A stretch of DNA of 8,604 nucleotides from Bacilli bacterium (GCA_900769965.1 CAAGIQ010000153.1:1-8604); one strand, 5' to 3'. Shown: positions 1 to 6,638, counted from the stretch's first letter. Numbers and translations: made by a program. Notes: generated by a model not told the origin, from the letters alone.

Positions 1-50
1 ATTTATAGATATATAAATATTCTTTATACTATTATATTTGATAAATAAAT

Positions 51-56
51 TATAAT
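51..56 (+). promoter_or_regulatory. Possible -10 box of the antiporter gene
   Basis: A perfect TATAAT lies 18 bases before the antiporter start codon. No convincing -35 box sits at 16-18 bases upstream, and the surrounding DNA is so AT-rich that chance matches are common. If used, the leader would be only about 12 bases. Upstream sequence is cut off by the window, so a more distal promoter is possible. Confidence 0.3.
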
Positions 57-74
57 CAATGAGCGAGAACGATT

Positions 75-1517
75 ATGAAGCTTACTTGGTTGATGGATTT
101 TTACATTAATAATAATGTCTCAAACGCTATTCAGATAATTATCAGTATAGCGGTTATTTTTTCTGTGGCTTTTCTTCTTACAAGGCTTACTAAGCTTGTT
201 AAACTTCCTAATGTTACTGCTTATATCATCTCGGGGGTTATAATTGGTCCTTATGTACTTAATATGATTCCGGAGTTTATGATCGACGGCATGGCGTTTC
301 TCTCTGATGTAGCTATGGCGTTTATCGCGTTCTCCATAGGTCGTTATTTTGATATAGCCTCTTTAAAGAAGGGTTTAGGTAAGATTGTAGTTATTACTCT
401 ATTCGAGACTATTTTTGCTACAGTTGGAGTGGGCTTATTGATGTTGGCGTTTAATTTACCTATATACATCGCTTTGTTATTAGGTTCGATAGCTGCTACA
501 ACTTCTTCAGTTTCAACCATGATGACAATTAAGCAATATCGTTGTACAGGTGAATTTGTAGAAACGACTTTAAAAGTTATCGCTTTTGATAACATCATTT
601 CCTTGATTCTTTTCTCCTTGATGCTTTCGATTTCTAAAGCTAATTTAGATTCTTCGTCTAACAACGTCTTCTTAACTATATTTTTGCCGATACTTCTTAA
701 CATTTTAGTCATTTTGATCGGCGGTTTCTTCGGCTTCATCCTTTCTAAGATAATAACCCCTAATAGAACTAAAGATAACAGGCTTATCTTAACTGTTGCT
801 ATGAACTTGTTTTTAGTTGGTATCTGTGGACTTCTTTCCTTGATCGATAAGAACGTCTCCTTGTCTCCGTTACTTGGTTCGATGGCTTTTGGGGTAATCT
901 ATGTTAACTTAACTAAAGATTCTAAGATCGTTAGTCAGCTTTCAGATTTTGGAGCTCCGATCACTCTTCTTTTCTTTGTTAGATCTGGTATGAGTTTTAA
1001 TCTTCCATCTCTTCTTAATATCGGATTGATCGGTTTAGTCTACTTAGTTTCAAGAGTGGTCTTTAAGTATCTAGGTTCAATTATCGGTGCTTTAGTTACT
1101 AGATCTAATAAGAACGTAATTAAGTATCTAGGCATGCCTTTAATTCCTCAAGCGGGTGTTTCGATTGGTCTTGCTTCCTTAGTAGCGGCGTCTTTAGGTG
1201 AAATCACCCCTTATGCTGATACGATTCAGTCTATTATTATCGCTACAGGTATCATCTACGAATTCATAGGCCCAGCTCTAGCTAAGCTCTCGCTTAAGTT
1301 AGCTGGAGGCTTAACTGAAGAGAATATCAAGAAAGTTAAAAGTGGGGAAATCAAGAGAATCGATACCTCATCGATGCTTCACGATGCTCCTAGCGAAGAG
1401 GATACAGAAGAGCATCTTGCAAAGTTGAAGATGCTTAACTCTTTAAAATTAAACGTCGATAAAGCTAATAGGTACATTCATACTAAAGAGTATGGGGATA
1501 GTTTCAAAAACGAATAA
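75..1517 (+). CDS. CPA2/Kef-like cation:proton antiporter
   Basis: Predicted integral membrane monovalent cation/H+ antiporter of the Na_H_Exchanger fold, 480 residues. About 12-13 hydrophobic helices fill residues 15-410. Family-like signs are the early VTAYIISGVIIGPYVL segment (47-62), the ATTSSVSTMM stretch (141-150) followed by FDN (171-173) in the position of the ion-binding acidic motif, LLFFVRSGMSF (298-308), and PQAGVSIGLASLV (358-370). The tail 411-480 is hydrophilic and cytoplasmic. It has no RCK/TrkA-N nucleotide-binding domain, so this is not a full KefB/KefC channel with ligand gating. The motif is DN rather than the classic DD or QD, so the transported ion (Na+ or K+) cannot be told. 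The RBS before the start is weak (GAG-type, 61-67). An alternative ATG at 93 would remove six residues. The next gene begins about 30 bases downstream without a terminator between them. Confidence 0.85.
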   Translation: MKLTWLMDFYINNNVSNAIQIIISIAVIFSVAFLLTRLTKLVKLPNVTAYIISGVIIGPYVLNMIPEFMIDGMAFLSDVAMAFIAFSIGRYFDIASLKKGLGKIVVITLFETIFATVGVGLLMLAFNLPIYIALLLGSIAATTSSVSTMMTIKQYRCTGEFVETTLKVIAFDNIISLILFSLMLSISKANLDSSSNNVFLTIFLPILLNILVILIGGFFGFILSKIITPNRTKDNRLILTVAMNLFLVGICGLLSLIDKNVSLSPLLGSMAFGVIYVNLTKDSKIVSQLSDFGAPITLLFFVRSGMSFNLPSLLNIGLIGLVYLVSRVVFKYLGSIIGALVTRSNKNVIKYLGMPLIPQAGVSIGLASLVAASLGEITPYADTIQSIIIATGIIYEFIGPALAKLSLKLAGGLTEENIKKVKSGEIKRIDTSSMLHDAPSEEDTEEHLAKLKMLNSLKLNVDKANRYIHTKEYGDSFKNE

Positions 1518-1548
1518 ACATGTATAATATTTCTAGGAGATGATCTAT

Positions 1549-2754
1549 ATGGTTACTTTGTTTGCGAGAGTTTATCAAAACGTTATGAGAGTTTTCTCTT
1601 ACCTTCTTAATTTTAGAGAGCCTAAACTTATCAAAGGTGATTCCTCTTTAATTGAAATCTATGGAATTATCTTAAAAGAGAAGAAAACTAAACCTTTGAT
1701 TTTTACCGATGAAGTGTTGTTAAACCTTCATATCTTCGATCAATTATTCGAGATACTCGATAAGAAGAAGGTTCCTTACGTCGTCTTTTCTAAGATTAAG
1801 CCTAATCCAACTATCGACGTAGTTGAAGAAGCGTTTAGCTTATATAAGTCCGCTTCTTGCGATATGCTTATAGCTTTAGGTGGCGGTTCAGTTATGGATA
1901 CTGCTAAAGCCTGTGGAGCGAGAGTAGCTAAACCTAATAAACCTATTTCGAAGATGAAGGGCGTATTAAAAGTTAACGCTAAACTTCCTCTTTTAGTCGC
2001 TGTTCCTACTACCGCAGGAACTGGAAGTGAATGTACTATCGCTGCAGTTATTAGCGATAGCAAGAATCACACTAAATACGCGATTAACGATCCTAGTTTA
2101 ATTCCTAACTACGCGATTTTAGATCCTTCTTTAACTATTAAGTTACCTCAGAAGATCACTTCTACTACCGGAATGGATGCCTTAACTCACGCTGTTGAAG
2201 CCTATATCGGTCACGCTAATACTAAGAGAACTAAAGATAGAGCTATTAAGGCTGTTAAGTTAATCGATGAAAATTTATTGGAGTGTTTTGAAACACCTAA
2301 TAATATTACTGCTAGAATGAACATGCAAGTAGCTTCTTACTATGCTGGAATAGCGTTTACTAGAGCTTATGTCGGGTATGTTCACGCCTTAGCTCACGCT
2401 TTAGGTGGCTTATATAACACACCACATGGACTAGCTAATGCTATCTTGCTCCCTTATGTTCTTGAAGCTTATTCTAAGAAAGCACATAAGAAGTTAGCGG
2501 AGTTATACGATGTTGTATTTAAGACTAAGGGTAACCTTTCTATAGACACTAAAGCTAACTTATTTATCTCCTGGATCAAGGATTTAAATAGCAAGATGGG
2601 TATACCTAAATACTTTGCCGAACTTAAAAAAGAAGATATTCCTTCCTTAGCTAAACACGCTTATAAAGAAGGTGTGCCTCTTTACCCAACTCCAAAAATC
2701 TTTAAACTAAAGGATTTTGAAGATATATATCTAAAGGTTTGTACGAAGGATTAG
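1549..2754 (+). CDS. Iron-containing alcohol dehydrogenase
   Basis: NAD(P)-dependent group III (Fe-ADH) oxidoreductase, 401 residues, cytoplasmic, likely interconverting an aldehyde and an alcohol in fermentation. Numbering from the chosen start: GGGSVMDTAK (111-120) is the dinucleotide-binding motif and PTTAGTGSE (153-161) the glycine-rich loop. GMDALTHAVEAY gives metal ligands Asp210 and His214, and GYVHALAHALGG with YNTPHG gives His279 and His293. All four ligands match the FucO pattern, so it should be active. The motifs resemble FucO and butanol dehydrogenases, but the substrate cannot be assigned. Start choice: an in-frame ATG at 1540 directly abuts the CTAGGAG RBS (1533-1539), leaving no spacer. 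The ATG at 1549 has a 9-base spacing and is preferred. The gene is probably co-transcribed with the antiporter. It converges with the Fic gene, and no clear terminator is visible in the 67-base gap between them. Confidence 0.92.
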   Translation: MVTLFARVYQNVMRVFSYLLNFREPKLIKGDSSLIEIYGIILKEKKTKPLIFTDEVLLNLHIFDQLFEILDKKKVPYVVFSKIKPNPTIDVVEEAFSLYKSASCDMLIALGGGSVMDTAKACGARVAKPNKPISKMKGVLKVNAKLPLLVAVPTTAGTGSECTIAAVISDSKNHTKYAINDPSLIPNYAILDPSLTIKLPQKITSTTGMDALTHAVEAYIGHANTKRTKDRAIKAVKLIDENLLECFETPNNITARMNMQVASYYAGIAFTRAYVGYVHALAHALGGLYNTPHGLANAILLPYVLEAYSKKAHKKLAELYDVVFKTKGNLSIDTKANLFISWIKDLNSKMGIPKYFAELKKEDIPSLAKHAYKEGVPLYPTPKIFKLKDFEDIYLKVCTKD

Positions 2755-2821
2755 TGTATTAATTTTTCGATTTAGTTGTGCTTATATAATTTATTCTTTT
2801 TTAGTTGCTGTTAAAGTGATT

Positions 2822-3874
2822 TTATTGTTGTTTTCTTAAATAATGAATTTTCTTTCCAGTTCCAACCTTGATTACTTTATTTGCTTTAACAAGTTGTGAC
2901 AAAACTAACTCAACAGTTGTTGGAGAAACATCTGGCAAAATATTGCAAATCTCTGATTTTGAAATGGGCAAGACGCTATTTAATACTGTTGCTTCGATTC
3001 TTGATTGTTTATTAACTTTTCCACTATTAACTGTGGCAAATCTTTTATCTAATTCTTTATAACAACTAAATAAAGTTATTAAGAAATTTTCAATAAAAAA
3101 TCCATAATCGTTTTTTCCTTCTTCCCAACCAACGGAAGATCTACGTAATGCTTCATAATATAATCCTTTGTTATTGTTGATTTGCTCTTCGAAAGATATA
3201 TATTTTCCTGCGTCAAATCCATTTTTATATAGTAAAAGTAATGTTAATAATCTAGACATCCTTCCATTACCATCTGCAAATGGATGAATACATAGAAAAT
3301 CTAAAATGACACATGGTATTAATAATAGCGGATTTATATTCAAATTGTCTCGTGCATCGATATACGCTAAAATTAATTGATTCATTGCTTCTGGAGTGTC
3401 TTTTGCAGATATTGGTTTAAATCTAATTGATCTAGATCCATCTTTTTTTACTTCCATAATAACATTGTCATCTTTTTTATAATGACCGGCTTGAGCAGGT
3501 TTAGCAGAACGTAGAAGCAATTCATGAAAATTAATAATATTTTCTTCGTTGAAAGAAAGATTTTCATAACCAGTATGTATTTGGTTTAGAACATCACGAT
3601 ATCCAGCTATTTCTTGTTCATCGTGATTTAGTGGCTCGCTATGTTGATTAACAATAGCATTAATTCTTTCGTCTGTTGTAATAATGTTTTCAATAGCATT
3701 ACTACTTTTGACCGATTGAACAATTGCTATTTTTTGTAATTCAGTATAAACATTTGGAAAACTTCCTTTTCTAAGCTCATCAACACTTTTCATAGAATAG
3801 ATGCTTGTTAGAACATTAATTAAATTTCCATTCAATTGGCTTCTATTTAGGAATGAATAATCAAATTTGTGCAT
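2822..3874 (-). CDS. Class II Fic protein with C-terminal winged helix
   Basis: Fic-domain enzyme, 350 residues, expected to transfer AMP from ATP to a Ser, Thr or Tyr of a target protein. Numbered from the chosen start, the N-terminal Fic_N-type region carries SSNAIEN (57-63). This matches the class II inhibitory-helix pattern [S/T]xxxE[G/N], in which the Glu blocks ATP. The Fic core has an intact HPFADGNGRMSR (197-208), including catalytic His197, so it should be competent once relieved. Residues about 285-350 look like a winged helix-turn-helix (ISKSEICNIL, then SPTTVELVLSQL, then a basic wing), common in this subgroup. Start: an upstream in-frame ATG at 3895 lies before the predicted transcription start, whereas ATG 3874 follows GAAGGA at 3881-3886 with good spacing. 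No antitoxin gene accompanies it, consistent with built-in inhibition. Codons favour AAT, ATT and GAT more than the neighbours, and the gene is flanked by long non-coding DNA, hinting at acquisition. The target is unknown. Confidence 0.92.
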   Translation of the reverse strand: MHKFDYSFLNRSQLNGNLINVLTSIYSMKSVDELRKGSFPNVYTELQKIAIVQSVKSSNAIENIITTDERINAIVNQHSEPLNHDEQEIAGYRDVLNQIHTGYENLSFNEENIINFHELLLRSAKPAQAGHYKKDDNVIMEVKKDGSRSIRFKPISAKDTPEAMNQLILAYIDARDNLNINPLLLIPCVILDFLCIHPFADGNGRMSRLLTLLLLYKNGFDAGKYISFEEQINNNKGLYYEALRRSSVGWEEGKNDYGFFIENFLITLFSCYKELDKRFATVNSGKVNKQSRIEATVLNSVLPISKSEICNILPDVSPTTVELVLSQLVKANKVIKVGTGKKIHYLRKQQ

Positions 3875-3964
3875 AATTAATCCTTCTTTCTGCATAAATT
3901 TTACAAATTTTTATGCATAACATCAACTCCTTTATGCATAATATTTGGATTTTTTTATGCATAA
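3866..3964 (-). repeat. Five-copy phased operator array over the Fic promoter
   Basis: Five direct copies of TTATGCANAAA (minus strand) occupy 3954-3964, 3931-3941, 3910-3920, 3887-3897 and 3866-3876. N is T, T, T, G and C in that order, and every other position is identical. Start-to-start spacings are 23, 21, 23 and 21 bases, about two helical turns each, so all copies face roughly one side of the DNA. The first three contain the perfect palindrome TTATGCATAA. Sequences between copies differ, so this is not a recent tandem duplication. Copies cover the region upstream of -35, the -35/-10 spacer, the transcription start and the Fic start codon. A degenerate sixth site, ATATGCAAACA, lies at 3971-3981. 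Repressor operators are the simplest reading, and the Fic winged helix is a candidate binder (inference). Confidence 0.75.
3898..3926 (-). promoter_or_regulatory. Promoter of the Fic gene
   Basis: Reading the minus strand, TTGATG (3926-3921) and TAAAAT (3903-3898) are separated by exactly 17 bases and match sigma-A -35 and -10 boxes at 4/6 and 5/6. Transcription should begin near 3891, leaving a leader of about 17 bases that holds only the RBS. One full copy of the 11-mer repeat lies inside the spacer, so a bound protein would compete with RNA polymerase. Confidence 0.65.
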
Positions 3965-3981
3965 AATATCTGTTTGCATAT

Positions 3982-4232
3982 TATTTTTAAGCGTAAATCA
4001 ATAATATTGTCACTCAACAAGGAACATGTATCGACTTACGTTATGTTTCCTAAAAATGCTTATTATGAGTGTGAATTTTGCATTCATATTTTTTCATAAT
4101 GGTTAACCTCACTTTCTAAAGAAGCGAACCTACCACACAAACAATATTGTAGTGCGTTTTTGAAGTTATTTTTTTAAGGGTTAACTTTTGAATTTACTAT
4201 TTTAATTAAGCATAACGAATTAAAATTAAAAA
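3982..4232. other. Spacer with no recognised gene
   Basis: This is the main unexplained part of the roughly 400-base gap between the Fic start and the next gene. I see no coding frame of convincing length and no tRNA, riboswitch or terminator. Small items are the perfect palindrome ACAATATTGT at 4141-4150, a partial echo ATAATATTGT at 4001-4010, and GGTTAAC at 4101-4107 and 4179-4185. An 18-codon ATG frame beginning near 4044 has no RBS and is probably chance. Confidence 0.5.
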
Positions 4233-4261
4233 TAGACTAACGATAACTTCAATGTTATACT
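4233..4261 (+). promoter_or_regulatory. Promoter of the five-helix membrane protein
   Basis: TAGACT (4233-4238) and TATACT (4256-4261) are separated by 17 bases, and the second is preceded by TGT, giving an extended -10 (TGNTATACT). The predicted transcription start near 4268 leaves a very short leader before the ATG at 4284. A 9-base inverted repeat, TATACTTTT at 4256-4264 with AAAAGTATA at 4276-4284, overlaps the -10 and the start codon. Confidence 0.6.
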
Positions 4262-4283
4262 TTTAAGTAGGACTAAAAAGTAT

Positions 4284-4790
4284 ATGAATAGGAAAGAAGC
4301 TTATAGTTTATCAAGTAAAATATTCAACGTAGTTTGCCTAATTTTTGGTTATTACTTTTTAGCTACACCTCTTTTTTATAAACTTGAAAAAAGGTTAGTA
4401 GATGGAGTTCCTACTACTTTAAAGTATCAGTTAAGCGGCTACCAACTCCTTTCGAGCGATGATCTTTACGTTACTTTGATCATTATTCTTTTCTTAACTA
4501 TTCTTTCTTTTGCCGTAATTTTTTTCATATATCAGCTGATGGCTAAAAGAGACATGTTTATTTCTTCATATATTACTTTAGGTAGTTTAATCATCGCTTT
4601 TGAATTCCTTTCAGGTGTTTTTACTTTTAACGGATACTTGTTTATGGCGGTGTTAATTATTAACTTTGTTCAATTCTTTGTTTTTAGTAATAAGAAGGAA
4701 GTTAGTTACTGGACTTTCTTCGGCATCATCGCTTTAGCTCTAGCGATCTTACCTTCTGCTATAGCGGTAAGTAAGATGCTTGGATTATAG
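4284..4790 (+). CDS. Unrecognised five-helix membrane protein
   Basis: I do not recognise the family of this 168-residue protein. Hydrophobic segments at about 13-32, 62-86, 91-113, 115-135 and 141-163 predict five membrane helices. A polar loop of roughly 30 residues lies between the first two (33-61), and short basic turns (MAKRD at 87-91, SNKKE at 135-139) probably face the cytoplasm. There are no cysteine pairs, nucleotide motifs or conserved charged residues inside the helices that point to a function. Codon use (AGA, TTA/CTT, frequent ATC) matches the core genes of this window rather than the Fic gene. The RBS is weak (TAGGA at 4268-4272, about 11 bases before ATG). It stands alone with its own promoter. 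No terminator is visible after it, so some readthrough into the dehydrogenase is possible. Confidence 0.75.
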   Translation: MNRKEAYSLSSKIFNVVCLIFGYYFLATPLFYKLEKRLVDGVPTTLKYQLSGYQLLSSDDLYVTLIIILFLTILSFAVIFFIYQLMAKRDMFISSYITLGSLIIAFEFLSGVFTFNGYLFMAVLIINFVQFFVFSNKKEVSYWTFFGIIALALAILPSAIAVSKMLGL

Positions 4791-4830
4791 TTTGTTTTCT
4801 AATTATCTTTATATAATTTTTATATTTTGT

Positions 4831-4863
4831 GTTTATTGCATAAACTTAGATTGTAGATAAGAT
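4831..4863 (+). promoter_or_regulatory. Candidate promoter and operator of the SDR gene
   Basis: The 15-base inverted repeat GTTTATTGCATAAAC (4831-4845, 6-base arms, 3-base centre) overlaps TTGCAT (4836-4841). That would serve as a -35 box 16 bases before TAAGAT (4858-4863), a 4/6 match to -10. The leader to the ATG would be about 45 bases. The palindrome would suit a dimeric sugar-acid regulator, but no regulator gene is nearby. An isolated TATAAT at 4812-4817 is an alternative -10 without a good -35. Confidence 0.4.
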
Positions 4864-4914
4864 TATTATTTTTATTTAATGATAGAATAACTTTTGTAAA
4901 GGAGATTTTTTGTT

Positions 4915-5715
4915 ATGAACATTAATGATTTTAGATTAGACAACAAAGTCGCTTGGGTTACTGGCGCATCTTACGGTATCGGTTTTGGTATCGCTACTGC
5001 TTTTGCTAGCGTCGGCGCTACAATCGTCTTTAACGATAGAGATCAAGAAAAAGTAAACTTAGGCTTAAAAGCTTATGAAGAAAAAGGAATTAAGGCCTAT
5101 GGTTATGTCTGCGATGTTACTAAAGAAGATGAAGTTAACGCTTTAGTTAACGACGTCGTCGCTAAATTAGGTCATCTCGACATCTTAGTTAACAACGCTG
5201 GTATCATCAAGAGAATTCCAATGTGCGAGATGTCCGCTGCCGATTTTAGACAAGTTATCGACATCGATTTAAACGGACCATTCATCTGCGCTAAAGCTTG
5301 TATTCCTCACATGATTAAAGAAGGTCATGGTAAGATTATCAACATCTGCTCGATGATGTCCGAATTAGGTAGAGAAACCGTTTCTGCTTATGCTGCTGCT
5401 AAAGGTGGTTTGAAGATGTTAACAAAGAACATCTGTTCAGAATACGGTTGCTACAACATCCAATGCAACGGTATTGGTCCTGGCTATATCGCCACTCCTC
5501 AAACTGCTCCACTTAGAGAGAAACAAGCTGATGGCTCACGTCATCCATTCGATTCCTTCATCATCGCTAAAACTCCAGCTGAAAGATGGGGAACACCAGA
5601 AGATTTACAAGGTCCAGCTGTCTTCTTAGCTTCCGATGCTTCTAACTTTGTTAACGGCCACATCCTCTATGTCGATGGTGGTATCTTAGCTTACATCGGT
5701 AAACAACCTCAATAA
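4915..5715 (+). CDS. Gluconate 5-dehydrogenase-like SDR
   Basis: Classical short-chain dehydrogenase/reductase, 266 residues, cytoplasmic. It should reversibly reduce a keto sugar acid with NAD(P)H, such as 5-ketogluconate to gluconate; related KduD enzymes act on 2-keto-3-deoxygluconate-type intermediates. The cofactor motif TGASYGIG is at 16-23 and NNAG at 93-96. The catalytic set is Asn120, Ser146, Tyr159 and Lys163 (YAAAK), all present. The body and C-terminus (NIQCNGIGPGYIATPQTAP, REKQADGSRHPFDSF, VDGGILAYIGKQP) closely resemble proteins annotated as gluconate 5-dehydrogenase in gut Firmicutes and Bacteroidetes (recalled, not searched). The start is fixed by a strong AAAGGAG (4898-4904) ten bases before ATG. 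Codons are rich in AAC, ATC and GAC, more than in the neighbours, which suggests high expression. There is no kduI, kinase, aldolase or transporter beside it, so it is monocistronic, and the exact substrate is uncertain. Confidence 0.88.
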   Translation: MNINDFRLDNKVAWVTGASYGIGFGIATAFASVGATIVFNDRDQEKVNLGLKAYEEKGIKAYGYVCDVTKEDEVNALVNDVVAKLGHLDILVNNAGIIKRIPMCEMSAADFRQVIDIDLNGPFICAKACIPHMIKEGHGKIINICSMMSELGRETVSAYAAAKGGLKMLTKNICSEYGCYNIQCNGIGPGYIATPQTAPLREKQADGSRHPFDSFIIAKTPAERWGTPEDLQGPAVFLASDASNFVNGHILYVDGGILAYIGKQPQ

Positions 5716-5727
5716 TTATTATTATTT

Positions 5728-5766
5728 AAAACCTGTTATAAGATATCCTCTTGTAGCAGGTTTTTA
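5728..5766 (+). terminator. Rho-independent terminator of the SDR gene
   Basis: AAAACCTGTTA (5728-5738) pairs with TAGCAGGTTTT (5754-5764) as an 11-base stem with one G-U pair and a 15-base loop. The T-run 5761-5765 overlaps the 3' arm. It begins 12 bases after the dehydrogenase stop codon. Confidence 0.85.
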
Positions 5767-5773
5767 AGTGGAT

Positions 5774-5802
5774 TAAAAAAACGAATCGAAGCTGATTCGT
5801 TT
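5774..5802 (-). terminator. Rho-independent terminator of the YwaF-like gene
   Basis: On the minus strand AAACGAATC (5802-5794) pairs perfectly with GATTCGTTT (5787-5779) around a 6-base loop and is followed by a run of seven T (5780-5774). The stem begins in the TAA (5803-5801) that ends the downstream frame of the broken gene. This supports 5801 as the original gene end. Confidence 0.8.
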
Positions 5803-6567
5803 AATTAACTTTATGAACTTTCTTTCTTACCAATTCGATAACGAAGAAAAGAACGTAAGGAATAAAAGATATTCCAAAGTAGCAGACTAAGAATATTAGA
5901 TAGTAGACTACAAATGGTACATGAGGTTTTATTAAGGTATCAATTATTGGGAAGGTAGCGGGTGAAGGTAGAAGAAGTTTATTACCGTGTTTTCATTTAC
6001 TGAATGAGCTATAAGGTTACAAGTTACAGCTATTAAAGAAAAACCGATAAAGATCAAAAACGAATAAGGGTAAAACTTTAAGTTCTCCTTCTTAGAAGCA
6101 TCGTAAGAGATGAAGACAAATGAGGTGATACCTACCATGATCACGTGGTAGAGAGCGCTATATAAAGAGAGGAATATGTAATCTGGTTTAAACATCGCTG
6201 AAGGGTTAACAAAGTAGGCGATAGCAGCAGTTAAACCTATATATGAGAGGTAGCTTACCATTGTCTTTTTAAGCTTCTCGTTTTTAACGAAGTACATGAA
6301 CGGGAGAATGTACATCGGAGTTGAACAGATTTGGAAAGGAATCAAAGTTAGATCAGCTATTCCAATAATAGCGGAAAAGATCGCTTTAATCACATCACCT
6401 AAGAAGAAAGAGAAGCCCGCTACAGTTAAAATTAGATCCTTTTTCTTTTCGTATTTTTTATCTTTAAAACGGTAGCCAAGATAAGTTGCTAAAGCAAAAA
6501 CTACAACAGTTAAAACGATCATTACAATATGTAAGACGCCGAATTTGGTCGGTTTATTTACCCACAT
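5801..6567 (-). pseudogene. Frameshifted YwaF/TIGR02206-like membrane protein
   Basis: From ATG 6567 (RBS AAGGGAG at 6580-6574) the frame reads 207 codons and stops at 5944, ending in an atypical polar-free tail (FYLHPLPSQ). From 5986 down to the TAA at 5803-5801, another frame encodes 61 residues beginning GNKLLLPSPATFPIIDTL. These continue with a hydrophobic helix and a basic end (VRKKVHKVN), as expected for this family. Joining the parts near Thr194 gives about 255 residues and seven membrane helices. Features that suggest the family of putative integral membrane proteins are PFQICSTPMYILPF (about 77-90), FVNPSAMF, and a C-terminal N-x-L-x-P type segment. The change is equivalent to one missing base near 5984-5990. 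There is no canonical X-XXY-YYZ slippery site, so mutation or sequencing error is more likely than programmed frameshifting. The biochemical function of the family is unknown. Confidence 0.75.
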
Positions 6568-6597
6568 AAATTTCTCCCTTTCAACATTTATTTCTAT

Positions 6598-6616
6598 ACA
6601 AAATAATATATTTTGT
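6598..6616. repeat. Inverted repeat over the minus-strand -10 box
   Basis: ACAAAATAATATATTTTGT has perfect 8-base arms and a 3-base centre. It contains the -10 box of the YwaF-like promoter and spans its likely transcription start, an ideal repressor position. It is AT-rich, so a chance origin cannot be excluded. Confidence 0.5.
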
Positions 6617-6632
6617 GCAATATTTATGTCAA
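6605..6632 (-). promoter_or_regulatory. Promoter of the YwaF-like gene
   Basis: On the minus strand a perfect TTGACA (6632-6627) is followed after 16 bases by TATATT (6610-6605), a 5/6 match to TATAAT. Transcription would start near 6598, about 30 bases before the ATG, with the RBS in the leader. This is the best-matching promoter in the window. Confidence 0.7.
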
Positions 6633-6638
6633 TATTCT

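Noticed and set aside
344..739. 131-codon minus-strand frame inside the antiporter gene
   Set aside because: Opposite-strand shadow of a well-supported membrane protein gene, with no RBS or family resemblance.
1523..1528. TATAAT between the antiporter and the alcohol dehydrogenase
   Set aside because: Transcription would start inside the RBS of the dehydrogenase and no good -35 is present; a chance match in AT-rich DNA is more likely.
1776..2063. 95-codon minus-strand frame inside the alcohol dehydrogenase gene
   Set aside because: Shadow of a gene with complete catalytic motifs.
3866..3981. CRISPR array or tandem duplication near the Fic gene
   Set aside because: Repeats are only 11 bases with 10-12 base gaps, partly palindromic and placed exactly over a promoter, which fits operators rather than CRISPR repeats.
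4101..4185. GGTTAAC pair and ACAATATTGT palindrome in the long spacer
   Set aside because: Short, AT-rich and not placed at a promoter; no regular spacing or further copies.
4256..4284. RNA hairpin hiding the RBS of the five-helix membrane protein (TATACTTTT with AAAAGTATA)
   Set aside because: The left arm is the predicted -10 box and lies upstream of the transcription start, so it would not be in the mRNA; the stem is also almost all A-U.
5984..5990. Programmed -1 frameshift in the YwaF-like gene
   Set aside because: No slippery heptamer, no obvious downstream pseudoknot, and this family is not known to use frameshifting; a simple lesion or sequence error is favoured.
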